Shown piece by piece: positions 16,101 through 24,231 of a stretch of DNA of 64,000 nt. Every line of letters starts with the position of its first letter. Within the stretch, counting starts at the first letter, position 1. This stretch comes from Dehalococcoidia bacterium (lineage in GTDB: Bacteria > Chloroflexota > Dehalococcoidia > Tepidiformales > Tepidiformaceae). The stretch spans positions 150,480 through 214,479 of the forward strand of contig JADLBC010000003.1 of the NCBI GenBank assembly GCA_020847985.1. Reading direction: 5' to 3'. Both the position numbers and the translations under genes were made by a program. A model generated the notes under the pieces. The model saw nothing but the letters and a program-made list of their open reading frames with translations, was not told where the DNA came from and made no database searches.

Positions 16101-17243
16101 TTAGCCGCCCGCGACGGCGTCGCGCAGCCGTTCGAAGAGCCCCTTGCTCTTTCCCTTCGGCAACACCGGTGTCCCCATCGTCTCCGCGAGCTGTTCCAGC
16201 AGCGCGCGCTGGGCGTCCGTGAGCTCCTCGGGCACGACGGCGTGCACCCGCACGACCATGTCGCCCCGGCCGCCCCCCCGCAAGTGCGGCACGCCCTTGT
16301 TGCGAATCACGAACTCCTCGCCGCTCTGCGTGCCCGCCGGGACTTCGAACTCCATGTCGCCATCGAGCGTGGGGATGGTGATGCGCGCTCCCAGCGCCGC
16401 CTGCGCCAGGTTCACCGGCTGCTCCAGCAGGATGTGGTCCTCGACGCGTTCGAACTTCGCGTGCGCGGCCACGCTCACGGCCACGTAGAGGCTGCCGTAC
16501 TCGCCGCCCCGGCTGCCCGCCTCGCCTTCGCCCGTGAGCCGGATCTGGGCGCCGTCATCGATGCCGCCCGGGATCTTCACGGAGATGCGCCGCGCCTTCT
16601 TCTCGCGCCCGCTTCCCCGGCACTGCGTGCAGGGATTCTCGACGATGCGGCCCTCGCCCTGGCAGCGCCCGCAGGTCGCGACGTTTACGAACTGCCCGAA
16701 GATGCTCTGCTGCGCCCGCCGGATTTCCCCCGCGCCGCTGCAATCGGGGCAGGTGATGAGCTCCGTGCCCGGCTCCGCGCCCTTGCCCGCGCAGCGTTCG
16801 CAGCGCTCCGGCCGGTTGAACTCGATCTCCTTCTCCGTGCCGAAGGCCGCTTCCTCGAAGGAGATGCGCAGGTTGTAGCGCAGGTCCGCCCCGCGCGCCG
16901 GCCCGCGCCGCCGCCGCCCGCCCCGCGATGCCCCCCCGAAGAACGCATCGAAGATATCGCCGAAGCCCTCGAAGCCGCCCCCGAACCCCTCGAACCCCTG
17001 CCCCGCACCCGAGCCATCGACGGCCGAGTGGCCATAGCGGTCGTACGCCGTGCGCTTGTTCGGGTCCGAAAGGACCTCGTAGGCGTGGTTGACCTCCTTG
17101 AACCGCTCCGCCGCGTCCGGCGCCTGGTTGCGGTCCGGGTGGTACTCCATCGCGAGCTTCCGGAACGCCTTTTTCAGCTCATCGGGGCTCGCGGAGCGCT
17201 GCACGCCGAGCACGTCGTAGAGGTCACGCTGTTGGGCCGACAT
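16101..17243 (-). CDS. dnaJ: Chaperone protein DnaJ
   Basis: A full-length 380-residue type I DnaJ. J-domain at residues 1-70 with HPD at 35-37, Gly/Phe-rich linker ([20 protein letters not shown]), then four CxxCxGxG-type zinc motifs ([32 protein letters not shown]), and the C-terminal substrate domains ([19 protein letters not shown]). It stimulates DnaK ATPase and delivers unfolded clients. grpE, dnaK and hrcA are not nearby. The ATG lies 4 bases from a CIRCE operator that also overlaps the -10 box. There is no Shine-Dalgarno, so the mRNA is probably leaderless or nearly so. Confidence 0.97.
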   Translation of the reverse strand: MSAQQRDLYDVLGVQRSASPDELKKAFRKLAMEYHPDRNQAPDAAERFKEVNHAYEVLSDPNKRTAYDRYGHSAVDGSGAGQGFEGFGGGFEGFGDIFDAFFGGASRGGRRRRGPARGADLRYNLRISFEEAAFGTEKEIEFNRPERCERCAGKGAEPGTELITCPDCSGAGEIRRAQQSIFGQFVNVATCGRCQGEGRIVENPCTQCRGSGREKKARRISVKIPGGIDDGAQIRLTGEGEAGSRGGEYGSLYVAVSVAAHAKFERVEDHILLEQPVNLAQAALGARITIPTLDGDMEFEVPAGTQSGEEFVIRNKGVPHLRGGGRGDMVVRVHAVVPEELTDAQRALLEQLAETMGTPVLPKGKSKGLFERLRDAVAGG

Positions 17244-17246
17244 CGC

Positions 17247-17273
17247 TTAGCAGTGTAGCAGCCAGAGTGCTAA
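17247..17273 (-). promoter_or_regulatory. CIRCE operator (HrcA binding site)
   Basis: On the plus strand TTAGCAGTG - 9 nt - GAGTGCTAA. The consensus is TTAGCACTC-N9-GAGTGCTAA, so one arm is perfect and the other 7/9, with exact 9-nt spacing. It ends three bases before the dnaJ start codon and covers the -10 box. HrcA bound here should block transcription directly. Confidence 0.85.
17252..17257 (-). promoter_or_regulatory. -10 element of dnaJ inside CIRCE
   Basis: TACACT on the minus strand ending 8 nt before ATG 17243. It lies across the left arm and spacer of the CIRCE site. Confidence 0.5.
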
Positions 17274-17359
17274 CCGGGGGAAGCGCACCTTCACCCCGCG
17301 TTACGCCGCCGCAGCGTTCGCACCCCCGCTCGCCGCCGCCTGGATACGCCCCGGCGCGC

Positions 17360-17365
17360 TACGCT
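17360..17365 (+). promoter_or_regulatory. -10 element, near-leaderless
   Basis: TACGCT ending 7 nt before GTG 17373. A GGGAG stretch in the gap could also act in translation if initiation of the RNA is slightly upstream. Confidence 0.4.
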
Positions 17366-17372
17366 GGGAGCC

Positions 17373-18353
17373 GTGGGCCGCCTTCTCCTGCTCGCCGCCA
17401 CCGCCGCATTGCTCCTCGCGGGCTGCTCGGGCGGTGGTTCGCCCGCTCCCCACGCATCGTCCCCTTCGCCAACCACGGGAGCGAACGCCGTCCTCGCCGC
17501 CCCCCTGGCCGCCGCCAGCCCCATGCCCGCGCTGCCGCGCATCGACGCCGCGCCCATGCTTCCCCTCCTGCCCCCGCCCGTCCCCTGGGGCCTTCCCCCC
17601 GCGAGCCGGGGCCTGCCGCCGCCGGCCATCTCCGCCGCCGCCGCCATCGTCATGGACGAAGCCTCCGGTTCCGTGCTCTTCGCCCACCAGCCCGACCTGC
17701 CGCTGCCCCCGGCCAGCCTCACGAAGATCGCCACCGCCGTCGCCGTCATCGAAGCCGGGTACCTCGAGACGCCCGTCGAAGCCCATCCCGACCTCGAACG
17801 CCAGTGGCTCGAAGACAGCCAGAGCATGGGCCTCGAACCGGGCGACGTCTTTCTCGGCCGCGAACTGCTCTACGGCCTCCTCCTCGCCTCCGGCAACGAC
17901 GCCGCCGAGGCGCTCGCCACCGCCATCGACGGCGGCCAGGAGCCTTTCGCTGCCCGCCTGAACGCGCTCGCATCCCGGCTCGGCCTCGGCGGCACCCACT
18001 TCGTCAACGCCCATGGGCTGGAGACCCCCGGCCACCTCAGCACCGCGCGCGACCTCGCCCTCCTCACCCGCTACGCCATGAGCCTCCCCGATTTCCGCGC
18101 GATCGTCGCCACCGAGACCTACACCGCCCGGGGCACGCGCGAACTGCCGCTCTACAACCTGAACCCGCTGCTCAACTACACCGAGGGCGTCGATGGCGTG
18201 AAAACCGGCTACACCGAGGAGGCCGGCCGCACCTTCGTCGTCACCGCCACGCGCGGCGGCCACCGCGTCATCGTCGTGCTCCTCAACGACCTCTTCCGCA
18301 CCCCGGACGCGATCGCGCTCATCGAATGGGCCTTCCAGGGGTGGGCCTGGTAG
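17373..18353 (+). CDS. D-alanyl-D-alanine carboxypeptidase (peptidase S11), lipoprotein
   Basis: A 326-residue penicillin-binding protein of the DacA/S11 family. The lipoprotein signal ends LLAG-C at Cys18, followed by a Pro/Ala-rich linker to residue 85. The catalytic triad motifs are all present: SLTK (115-118), SGN (173-175) and KTG (277-279, in DGVKTGYTEEAG). It trims the terminal D-Ala of peptidoglycan pentapeptide outside the membrane. The C-terminal domain of DacA is missing, and lipid anchoring replaces the usual amphipathic tail. Start GTG with GGGAG close upstream. Confidence 0.93.
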   Translation: MGRLLLLAATAALLLAGCSGGGSPAPHASSPSPTTGANAVLAAPLAAASPMPALPRIDAAPMLPLLPPPVPWGLPPASRGLPPPAISAAAAIVMDEASGSVLFAHQPDLPLPPASLTKIATAVAVIEAGYLETPVEAHPDLERQWLEDSQSMGLEPGDVFLGRELLYGLLLASGNDAAEALATAIDGGQEPFAARLNALASRLGLGGTHFVNAHGLETPGHLSTARDLALLTRYAMSLPDFRAIVATETYTARGTRELPLYNLNPLLNYTEGVDGVKTGYTEEAGRTFVVTATRGGHRVIVVLLNDLFRTPDAIALIEWAFQGWAW

Positions 18354-18560
18354 TTTCCACGGCTGCGCATTGGACTATCCCCGGCTTTGCCTATTTCGCC
18401 TGAACATACACGAGGCAGTTTAGCCAGAATCATTCGGCCAATATCGTTTGTGAGGGTTTTCCCGCGCCCCCCACAGGGCAATCCCCGTCACGGTTGGCGG
18501 CTTCGGCTCCGAACAATCCCCGTACACCGCCCGCACATCGCCGGGGGTAGGAGGAGCGCC
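18354..18560. other. Intergenic region upstream of the globin-coupled receptor
   Basis: 207 bases, locally less GC-rich around 18390-18450. It ends with AGGAGG-like GGAGGAG before ATG 18561. No small gene or clear hairpin terminator seen. It may hold a regulated promoter, but no confident -35/-10 pair could be picked. Confidence 0.35.
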
Positions 18561-20192
18561 ATGACCATCCCCCTCAGCACCGTGCTCGGCCTCGACGCGC
18601 ACGACCGCACGACCCGCCTGCGCTGGAACCGCATCAGCGAAGCCGACGTCGCCCGCATCCGTGCCGCCGCCCCCCACGTCACCCGCCACCTCGACGAGAT
18701 CGTCCGGCGCTTCTACGACCACGCCTTCGCCTTCCCCGCCGTGGCCGCGAAGATGGCCGAGGCCGGCGCGACCCGCACCGGCCTGGAAACGACCCAGAAG
18801 GCCTATCTCCAGCTTCTCCTTCGCGCCGATTTCGACGAGGCCTATTTCGAACACCGCCTCCGCGTCGGCGCCGTCCACGCCCGCATCAACGTCGAACCGC
18901 GCTGGAACGTCGGCAACTACGCCGTCTACGAAGAACTCATCCACGAAGTCCTCGCCCGCAAGCTCAAGGGCCGCGACCTCGAAGCGACCTTCCTCGCCTT
19001 CAGCAAGGTCTTCCTGCTCGATGTCACCCTCGCCGTCGAGACCTACATCAGCGAAGGCGTGCTCGTCCGCCTTGTCGAAGCCAACACCGCCCTCGTCGAT
19101 GCCTCCACCGCCATGCGCGACGGCGGCGTGCAGGTCGATGCCGCCGCCAGCGCGATGGCGCGCGTCATCCAGGACCTGGCCGAAGGCGCCAGCGGCCAGT
19201 GCAGCGCCGTCCTCAGCCTCGATGCCGACCTCCACGAACTCGGCCGCGCCGCCGGCAGCGTCGCCGATGGGGCGAACGCCCAGTTCGCCAGCGTCGAGCA
19301 GGCGCGCGCCGCGGCCGCCGGCGTTCGCACCGCCCTCGAACACGTCGAAACCGCCGCCGAAGGAGCCGCCGGCGCCGGCCAGCGCTCGCTCGAGATCGTC
19401 CATGCGGGCATGGCCAGCGTCGAAAAAACCGTCGACGCCATGGACACGATTCGCGACGCCGTCCGCGCCACGGCCCGCGAAGTCGAGGCCCTCGGCCGCC
19501 GCGGCGACGAGATCGGCGCCATCGTCCAGGTCATCGGCGATATCGCCCGCCAGACCGACCTCCTCGCCCTCAACGCCGCGATCGAAGCCGCGCGCGCCGG
19601 CGACCAGGGCCGGGGCTTCGCCGTCGTCGCCGAAAACGTCCGCTCCCTCGCCTCGCGCACCGGCGATGCCACGCGCGAAATCGAGGAGCTCATCACCGCC
19701 GTGCAGCGCGGCACGATGAAAGCCGTCACCGCCATGGACGCCTCCGTGCGCGATGTCGATGCCGGCGCCCACCTCGCCGCCGAGGCCGGCGCCGCCCTCG
19801 GGGGCATCGTCCAGAGCGTCGGCGAAGTGTCCACCGGGATCGACGCCATCGGCCAGGCCGCCGTTCGCATGGAAGCGAGCGCTGGCGGCCTTCAGCGCAT
19901 CATCGACGATGTCGCCCGCGTCGCCGGCGACCTCGCCGCGCTCGCCGCGGGCATGGCCGCCGCCGGCGAACGTGCCGCCCGCGCCGTTTCCATCGCGGCC
20001 GCCAGCTCCGAGCAGAGCGCCGCCGCCACCGAGGAGGCTTCCGCGGGCGTGCAGGAGATCTCCGCCCAGATCGGCGAGCTTTCGACGATGGCCGGTGGCC
20101 TCTCCGGCCTCTCCACGGAGATGTCCGCCTTCCTCGCCCGCTTCGGCACCCTCGCCCACGACGCCCGCGGCACCACCTACCGCGCTGCCTGA
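18561..20192 (+). CDS. Globin-coupled methyl-accepting chemotaxis protein (HemAT-like)
   Basis: A 543-residue soluble chemoreceptor. Residues about 15-180 are a protoglobin sensor. The proximal haem ligand is His106 in [20 protein letters not shown], matching HemAT. The C-terminal half is an MCP signalling domain with the kinase-control hairpin [20 protein letters not shown] followed by [20 protein letters not shown]. There is no transmembrane segment, so it should be a cytoplasmic oxygen/gas sensor for aerotaxis or another Che-type pathway. The adaptation helices are Ala-rich. No che or flagellar genes lie in the window. Strong GGAGGAG upstream. Confidence 0.92.
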   Translation: MTIPLSTVLGLDAHDRTTRLRWNRISEADVARIRAAAPHVTRHLDEIVRRFYDHAFAFPAVAAKMAEAGATRTGLETTQKAYLQLLLRADFDEAYFEHRLRVGAVHARINVEPRWNVGNYAVYEELIHEVLARKLKGRDLEATFLAFSKVFLLDVTLAVETYISEGVLVRLVEANTALVDASTAMRDGGVQVDAAASAMARVIQDLAEGASGQCSAVLSLDADLHELGRAAGSVADGANAQFASVEQARAAAAGVRTALEHVETAAEGAAGAGQRSLEIVHAGMASVEKTVDAMDTIRDAVRATAREVEALGRRGDEIGAIVQVIGDIARQTDLLALNAAIEAARAGDQGRGFAVVAENVRSLASRTGDATREIEELITAVQRGTMKAVTAMDASVRDVDAGAHLAAEAGAALGGIVQSVGEVSTGIDAIGQAAVRMEASAGGLQRIIDDVARVAGDLAALAAGMAAAGERAARAVSIAAASSEQSAAATEEASAGVQEISAQIGELSTMAGGLSGLSTEMSAFLARFGTLAHDARGTTYRAA

Positions 20193-20254
20193 GATACGCC
20201 GCAACCCGGACCCGGGGACAGCCGTGCCCCCGGGCCCACAGCGCGCGCGGGCGC

Positions 20255-20260
20255 TAGAAT
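20255..20260 (+). promoter_or_regulatory. -10 element, leaderless class
   Basis: TAGAAT ending 6 nt before GTG 20267. Confidence 0.55.
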
Positions 20261-20266
20261 CCCCGC

Positions 20267-20749
20267 GTGCGCGGCATCCCGGCGGAATACCTCGACCTCT
20301 TCAACCGCTATACGCGCGGCCCCGCGCTCATCCGCGAAGCCGTCCGCGGCATGGCCTTCGGCGCCATGAACGCCCGCCGCCCTGGCGATGACTGGTCGAC
20401 TCGCGATATCGTCATCCACCTCTCCGACGCCGAGATGGTTGGCGGCGTGCGCCTGCGCCGGCTCATCGCCGAAGAGCGCCCCACCCTCGAAAGCTTCGAC
20501 CAGGACCTCTGGAAGCGGCGCCTCCAGACCCTCTGGCGCGATACCGACGGCGCCGTCGCCTCCTTCGAACTCATGCGCTGGCAAACCGCCGAGATCATCG
20601 CCCATTGCGACCGCGCCGCCTGGGCGCGCGAAGGCCTGCACGCCGATCGCGGCGCGGTCACCGTCGCGGACCTCATCCGCTCCGACACCGAACACGCCGA
20701 GCAGCACGCCGAACAGATCCGGCGCATCCGCGAACACCTGGACGCCTGA
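20267..20749 (+). CDS. DinB-family protein
   Basis: A 160-residue four-helix-bundle protein of the DinB/YfiT group. The pattern WSTRDIVIHLSDAEMVGGVR (first His ligand) and TEHAEQHAEQIRRI (later His pair) supplies the expected metal-binding triad. Some members are thiol-dependent transferases (bacillithiol, mycothiol); others are unassigned. GTG start with a leaderless promoter. The stop is one base from that of convergent queC. Confidence 0.85.
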   Translation: MRGIPAEYLDLFNRYTRGPALIREAVRGMAFGAMNARRPGDDWSTRDIVIHLSDAEMVGGVRLRRLIAEERPTLESFDQDLWKRRLQTLWRDTDGAVASFELMRWQTAEIIAHCDRAAWAREGLHADRGAVTVADLIRSDTEHAEQHAEQIRRIREHLDA

Positions 20750-20750
20750 C

Positions 20751-21479
20751 TTACCGCGCCAGTGCCGGGTCGGCCACCCCCGCCTCAGCGAAGCCGGCCG
20801 CCCGCAGCAGGCACGAATCGCACGTCCCGCAGGGCACGGCGCCCCCCGCGTAGCAGCTCCAGGTGAGGTGCAACGGCGCCCCGAGCGCGACCCCGTGGGC
20901 CACGATCTCCGCCTTCGACATGCGAATGATGGGCGCTTCGATGCCGATGCCCACGCCGTAGGCGCTGCCGAGCTTGCTCCCCAGCCGCAGCACCCTCTCC
21001 AGCGCCTCGTAGAATTCCGGCCGGCAATCCGGGTAGCCCGAGTAGTCGATCGCGTTCGCGCCCACGAAGACGGCCGCGTGCAGGCTCGCGGGCTCGATAC
21101 CCTCCTCCTCGATGCGCGCCAGCATCCAGCTCTCCAGGGCGGCCGCCGCCGCGGTCACGAAGAACGTGTTCCGCAGCGGCACGTAGGTCACCGGGATTGT
21201 CTCCGCCATCGCTTCCGGGGCGCGCCCCGAAGGCACCGCATGGGCCTCGCTCGTGAGCGCCGAATGCGCCGCCAGGCCGCCGTAGAAGGCCGCATCGGCG
21301 ACGTGCAGGGGCACGCCCAGGGCCGCCGCCACGGCCTTCGCGGAATCGATCTCGCGCGCGTGGCGCTGCCCGTAGCCGATGCAGAGGCCGCGCACCTCCC
21401 AGCCCTCGCGCAGCGCGTGCGCCGCCACCGTGGTCGAATCCAGCCCCCCCGACATCAGGACGAGCGCGTGCTTGCTCAT
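20751..21479 (-). CDS. queC: 7-cyano-7-deazaguanine synthase QueC
   Basis: A 242-residue QueC. ALVLMSGGLDSTTVAAHALR is the PP-loop ATP-binding motif, followed by RGLCIGYGQRHAREIDSAKA. The C-terminal CYAGGAVPCGTCDSC is the zinc-binding Cys cluster. It converts 7-carboxy-7-deazaguanine to preQ0 for queuosine or deazapurine DNA modification. queD, queE, queF and dpd genes are absent from the window, so this is an isolated pathway gene. TACACT ends 6 nt before its ATG. Confidence 0.96.
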   Translation of the reverse strand: MSKHALVLMSGGLDSTTVAAHALREGWEVRGLCIGYGQRHAREIDSAKAVAAALGVPLHVADAAFYGGLAAHSALTSEAHAVPSGRAPEAMAETIPVTYVPLRNTFFVTAAAAALESWMLARIEEEGIEPASLHAAVFVGANAIDYSGYPDCRPEFYEALERVLRLGSKLGSAYGVGIGIEAPIIRMSKAEIVAHGVALGAPLHLTWSCYAGGAVPCGTCDSCLLRAAGFAEAGVADPALAR

Positions 21480-21485
21480 GGCCAG

Positions 21486-21491
21486 AGTGTA
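21486..21491 (-). promoter_or_regulatory. -10 element of queC, leaderless class
   Basis: TACACT on the minus strand, ending 6 nt before ATG 21479. No queuosine-type riboswitch fits in so short a leader. Confidence 0.55.
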
Positions 21492-21558
21492 GCCGTGTCG
21501 AAGCCAACGTTGCGCCAGCGAATTCCGCCCCTTTCTTCCACACACGCCGCCCGCGCGG

Positions 21559-21564
21559 GACACT
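21559..21564 (+). promoter_or_regulatory. -10 element, leaderless class
   Basis: GACACT ending 6 nt before ATG 21571. The first base differs from the usual T. Confidence 0.4.
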
Positions 21565-21570
21565 GGCCCC

Positions 21571-22101
21571 ATGCTTGGTGATGCCCTGCGGACCTGGTGG
21601 CTGCGGCGCGCGTACGCTCGCGAGGGCATCGAGGCGGCCGTCCTCGCCCTCGGCACCGCCCGCGATGGCCACGCCGCCATCCTTCGCGCCTTCGGCGGCC
21701 ACATCGCCCCGGGCGCGGCCATCGCCGGCCCCCTGCACGTGGTCAACGCCGCGACCTCCTTCGCGAACCTCACCATCGGCGCGCACGCCGTCCTTGGTCC
21801 CGAAACGCACATCGACCTCACGGACGTGGTCAGCATCGGCCCCGGCGCGGTGATCGAGCCCCGCGCCGCCCTGCTCACGAGCGCGCACGCCGCCGGCCTT
21901 CGCCCCGGCGCCCGCGGCGATGGGCCGGTGCGCATCGGCGCGGGCGCCCGCATCGGTACCGGCGCCACCATCCTGCCCGGCATCACCATCGGCGAAGGCG
22001 CCGTCATCGACCCGCACGCGCTCGTCGGTGCCGATGTCCCCGCGGGCGCGCGTTTCGCCTGGCACGAAGCCGCCGACCTCGCCCTGGTGCGGGCCCGATG
22101 A
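21571..22101 (+). CDS. Left-handed beta-helix acyltransferase (LbH, serine acetyltransferase-like)
   Basis: A 176-residue hexapeptide-repeat protein. After a helical start the sequence shows LbH turns (IAPGAAIAGPLHV, LTIGAHAVLGPETHI, VSIGPGAVIEPRAALLTSAH, then VRIGAGARIGTGATILPGIT). The His in LLTSAH is at the typical catalytic position of maltose/galactoside-type acetyltransferases. Probably O- or N-acetylates a sugar or nucleotide-sugar. Its stop overlaps the start of the next gene (ATGA), pairing it with the glycosyltransferase-like protein. Confidence 0.85.
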   Translation: MLGDALRTWWLRRAYAREGIEAAVLALGTARDGHAAILRAFGGHIAPGAAIAGPLHVVNAATSFANLTIGAHAVLGPETHIDLTDVVSIGPGAVIEPRAALLTSAHAAGLRPGARGDGPVRIGAGARIGTGATILPGITIGEGAVIDPHALVGADVPAGARFAWHEAADLALVRAR

Positions 22102-23081
22102 CGGCCGCGCCGCCCGCCGCGCCCGCCCCCGGCCGGCAGCGCAGACGGCGGCGGCCGCGCGTCCTCATCCTCGGGCTGCCCTACTTCGGCTCGATGCTCG
22201 CGCGCCTCCTGGGCGAACGCGGGTGGGAGGCGCGCTTCGCCCACCACCCGGGCCGCGACCCCCTCGGCTGGGCGCGGCTTCTCCCCGCCGTCCTCCGCGC
22301 CGACGTCATCTACCTGATCTCCAGCCGCCTCGACCGCTACAGCCCGCAGGCGCTGCTCATCCGCCTGCGCCGCCGCCCTGTCGTCATCCACTGGGTCGGG
22401 ACCGATGTCCTCATTGCCCTCGATGAGCACGCCCTCGGCCGCGCCTCGAAGGTGGCCGCCCGCCGCGCCGTGCACTGGGTCGATGCCCCCTGGCTCGCGG
22501 ACGAACTCGGCACCATGGGCATCGCCGCCGAGCACGTGCAGCTGCCGGTCGAGGGGCTTTCCCAGCAGGCGCCGCCCCTGCCCGCGCGCTTCACCGTGCT
22601 CCTCTACCTCCCCGTCGACGCCTTCGACCGCGAAGTCTTCGACATGGAGACGCTCCTCCGCCTGCCCGCGGCCTTTCCCGAGGCGCGCTTCATCCTCATC
22701 CCCTCGCCCGCCGCAACCCTTCCCGGCCCCCTCCCCCCGAACGTGGAGACGCCCGGCTGGGTGAAGGACATGGACGCCCTCTGGCGCGACGTGACCGTAC
22801 AGGTGCGCCTCACCAGCCACGACGGCACCTCGTTCATGGTCCTCGAAGCGCTCTCGCGCGGCCGCTACTCGATCTGGACCTACCCCCTCGATGGCGGCAT
22901 CGCCGCCCGCGGCTACGACGCCGTGCACGCCGCCCTCGTCCGCCTCGAACGCGAACACGCCGCCGGCCGCCTTGGCCTCAACCAGCCCGGCATGGCCCAC
23001 GCCCGCGCCGCCTTCGATCCCGCGCGCGCCATCACCAACCTCGACCGGGGGTTGCGCGCTGTCGCGCGCAGAGGCCGGTAG
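22098..23081 (+). CDS. Glycosyltransferase-like protein (GT-B type)
   Basis: A 327-residue protein with the feel of a GT-B enzyme. A basic N-terminus precedes RVLILGLPYFGSMLARLLGE. The segment VVIHWVGTDVLIALDEHALG resembles the acceptor-side motif of GT4-like proteins. LTSHDGTSFMVLEALSRGRY carries the E-x7-ish acidic motif of nucleotide-sugar binding in the C-terminal domain. The family is not certain. It is coupled by ATGA to the LbH acyltransferase, suggesting a small glycan-modifying unit. The stop codon's last base begins a 7-bp repeat array. Confidence 0.7.
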   Translation: MTAAPPAAPAPGRQRRRRRPRVLILGLPYFGSMLARLLGERGWEARFAHHPGRDPLGWARLLPAVLRADVIYLISSRLDRYSPQALLIRLRRRPVVIHWVGTDVLIALDEHALGRASKVAARRAVHWVDAPWLADELGTMGIAAEHVQLPVEGLSQQAPPLPARFTVLLYLPVDAFDREVFDMETLLRLPAAFPEARFILIPSPAATLPGPLPPNVETPGWVKDMDALWRDVTVQVRLTSHDGTSFMVLEALSRGRYSIWTYPLDGGIAARGYDAVHAALVRLEREHAAGRLGLNQPGMAHARAAFDPARAITNLDRGLRAVARRGR

Positions 23082-23243
23082 TTCCCGGTTCCCGGTTCCC
23101 GGTTCCCAGTTCCCGGTTCCCAGTTCCCAGTTCCCAGTTCCCAGGGGCTACCCCGCGGGGAGCCTGCTCCCCGTGGGGTAGCCCCCGTCCTCATTCCTCA
23201 TTCCTCATTCCTCGCCCGCTCCCTTTTCTCCTTCCTCTTTCCT
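23081..23243 (+). repeat. Composite repeat: (GTTCCCR)9, long palindrome, (CTCATTC)3, pyrimidine tract
   Basis: Nine 7-bp units GTTCCCG/GTTCCCA run from 23081. A nested palindrome follows (GGGGCTACCCC, then GGGGAG-cctg-CTCCCC, then GGGGTAGCCCC; 23144-23185), then three CTCATTC units and a C/T tract reaching the stop of the convergent methyltransferase. Reverse-complemented, its module order (tract, array, palindrome, GGGAAC array) equals that of the copy at 25340. Confidence 0.9.
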
Positions 23244-23244
23244 C

Positions 23245-23922
23245 TTATCTCTCCAACACCATCAGCGCGTGCCCCGCCGACCCCCGTTCGTACATCGCGA
23301 CGAGGGAGGCGAGGTGGTCGAGCTGGCGGAGGTAACCGCGCGTGCCGTAGCGCGCCTCGAAGTGCGGGCGGCGGGCGACCAGCTCCGCCTCGCAGCGGCG
23401 CCACGTGGCCAGTGCCTCCAGCGAAAGCGGCCGGTGCGAGGCGAGCCGCCAGCCGTACTCGGCCCACTCCTCCAGGAACGCCTCCAGCCCGCCGCGGCCG
23501 TCGGCGGGGGCTTCGCAACCCAGGCAGAGGGTCGCGCCGGTGGCCCGTGCCACGCGGCTCAGCTCGCGCGGGAAGATGCTGCTCTCCAGGCACCAGACAC
23601 TCGCGAAGGTGCCATCGGCGAAAGGCAGGCGGCGGGCGTCCGCCGTCACCCAGTCCACCGCGCGCCCTCCCTCCAGCGCCCGCCCCGCCGCGAGAAAGTC
23701 CGGCACGACATCGAGCGCCACGGCGCGCGCGCCGCGGGCCGCCGCCGCCCGCGCCGCCGCTCCCACGAATGCCCCCGCGTCGAGCATCGCCGCCCCCGGG
23801 GCGAGCCGGGCGCGTTCCAGCAGCCATTGCGTCGCCTCCGCACCGCCCACGTGGTTGTGTTCGCCCAGGAGGTCGACCCACCAGGCGGGATAGGCATCGG
23901 CGAGAGCAGCGAGCGGGTCCAG
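23245..23922 (-). CDS. SAM-dependent methyltransferase with probable CTG start
   Basis: A class I methyltransferase of about 225 residues. Motif I AAMLDAGAFVGAAARAAAAR, motif II ARAVALDVVPDFLAAGRALE and motif IV WVTADARRLPFADGTFASVW are clear. The only ATG/GTG/TTG start is GTG 23850, but the reading continues upstream with family-like sequence (PLAALADAYPAWWVDLLGEH) back to a CTG at 23922, preceded at 7 nt by GGAGG. No other start codon lies between there and the upstream stop, so CTG initiation is likely. Substrate unknown. The gene is convergent with the glycosyltransferase and divergent from the XRE gene. Confidence 0.75.
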   Translation of the reverse strand: MDPLAALADAYPAWWVDLLGEHNHVGGAEATQWLLERARLAPGAAMLDAGAFVGAAARAAAARGARAVALDVVPDFLAAGRALEGGRAVDWVTADARRLPFADGTFASVWCLESSIFPRELSRVARATGATLCLGCEAPADGRGGLEAFLEEWAEYGWRLASHRPLSLEALATWRRCEAELVARRPHFEARYGTRGYLRQLDHLASLVAMYERGSAGHALMVLER

Positions 23923-24009
23923 GGCGGCGCCTCCGGTCGTATCCTCGATTCCTACACGCGCCGCCGCCTTCGTGCTAGCCTACACGGAACCGTGTAACCG
24001 GGAGGCGCC

Positions 24010-24231
24010 GTGGCCGAGGATCTCAGTGCCGGGGATGTTGCCGCCCTGCGCGCCCGCCTGGGCCTTTCGCAGGCCGCCTTCGCCGCCGCGCTCGGCGTCC
24101 GCCAGCAGACGGTGAGCGAATGGGAGACGGGCCGCTACCGCCCCCGCGGCGCGAGCGTGCGCATGCTCCGCATCCTCGCCGAACGCGCCGAGCCGTACGA
24201 CCGGGGCCATCCCCGGGAGCCCCTCGCGTGA
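24010..24231 (+). CDS. XRE-family helix-turn-helix regulator
   Basis: A 73-residue HTH protein. RARLGLSQAAFAAALGVRQQ TVSEWETGRYRPR is a textbook HTH_3 domain covering residues 12-45, followed by a short helix (SVRMLRILAERAE). GTG start with GGGAGG 6 nt upstream. Its TGA overlaps the GTG of the DUF2851 gene (GTGA), a tight operon. It resembles the antitoxin-like or phage-type regulators that accompany small operons and may autoregulate. Whether DUF2851 is its target partner is unknown. Confidence 0.85.
   Translation: MAEDLSAGDVAALRARLGLSQAAFAAALGVRQQTVSEWETGRYRPRGASVRMLRILAERAEPYDRGHPREPLA

Noticed and set aside
18420..20204. A 594-residue minus-strand reading opposite the chemoreceptor
   Set aside because: Composition-driven shadow, extremely Gly/Asp/Ala-rich, with no family motif.
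20751..23000. A 749-residue minus-strand reading
   Set aside because: Only the final 242 residues (queC) are real; the rest is the antisense of the LbH acyltransferase and glycosyltransferase genes.
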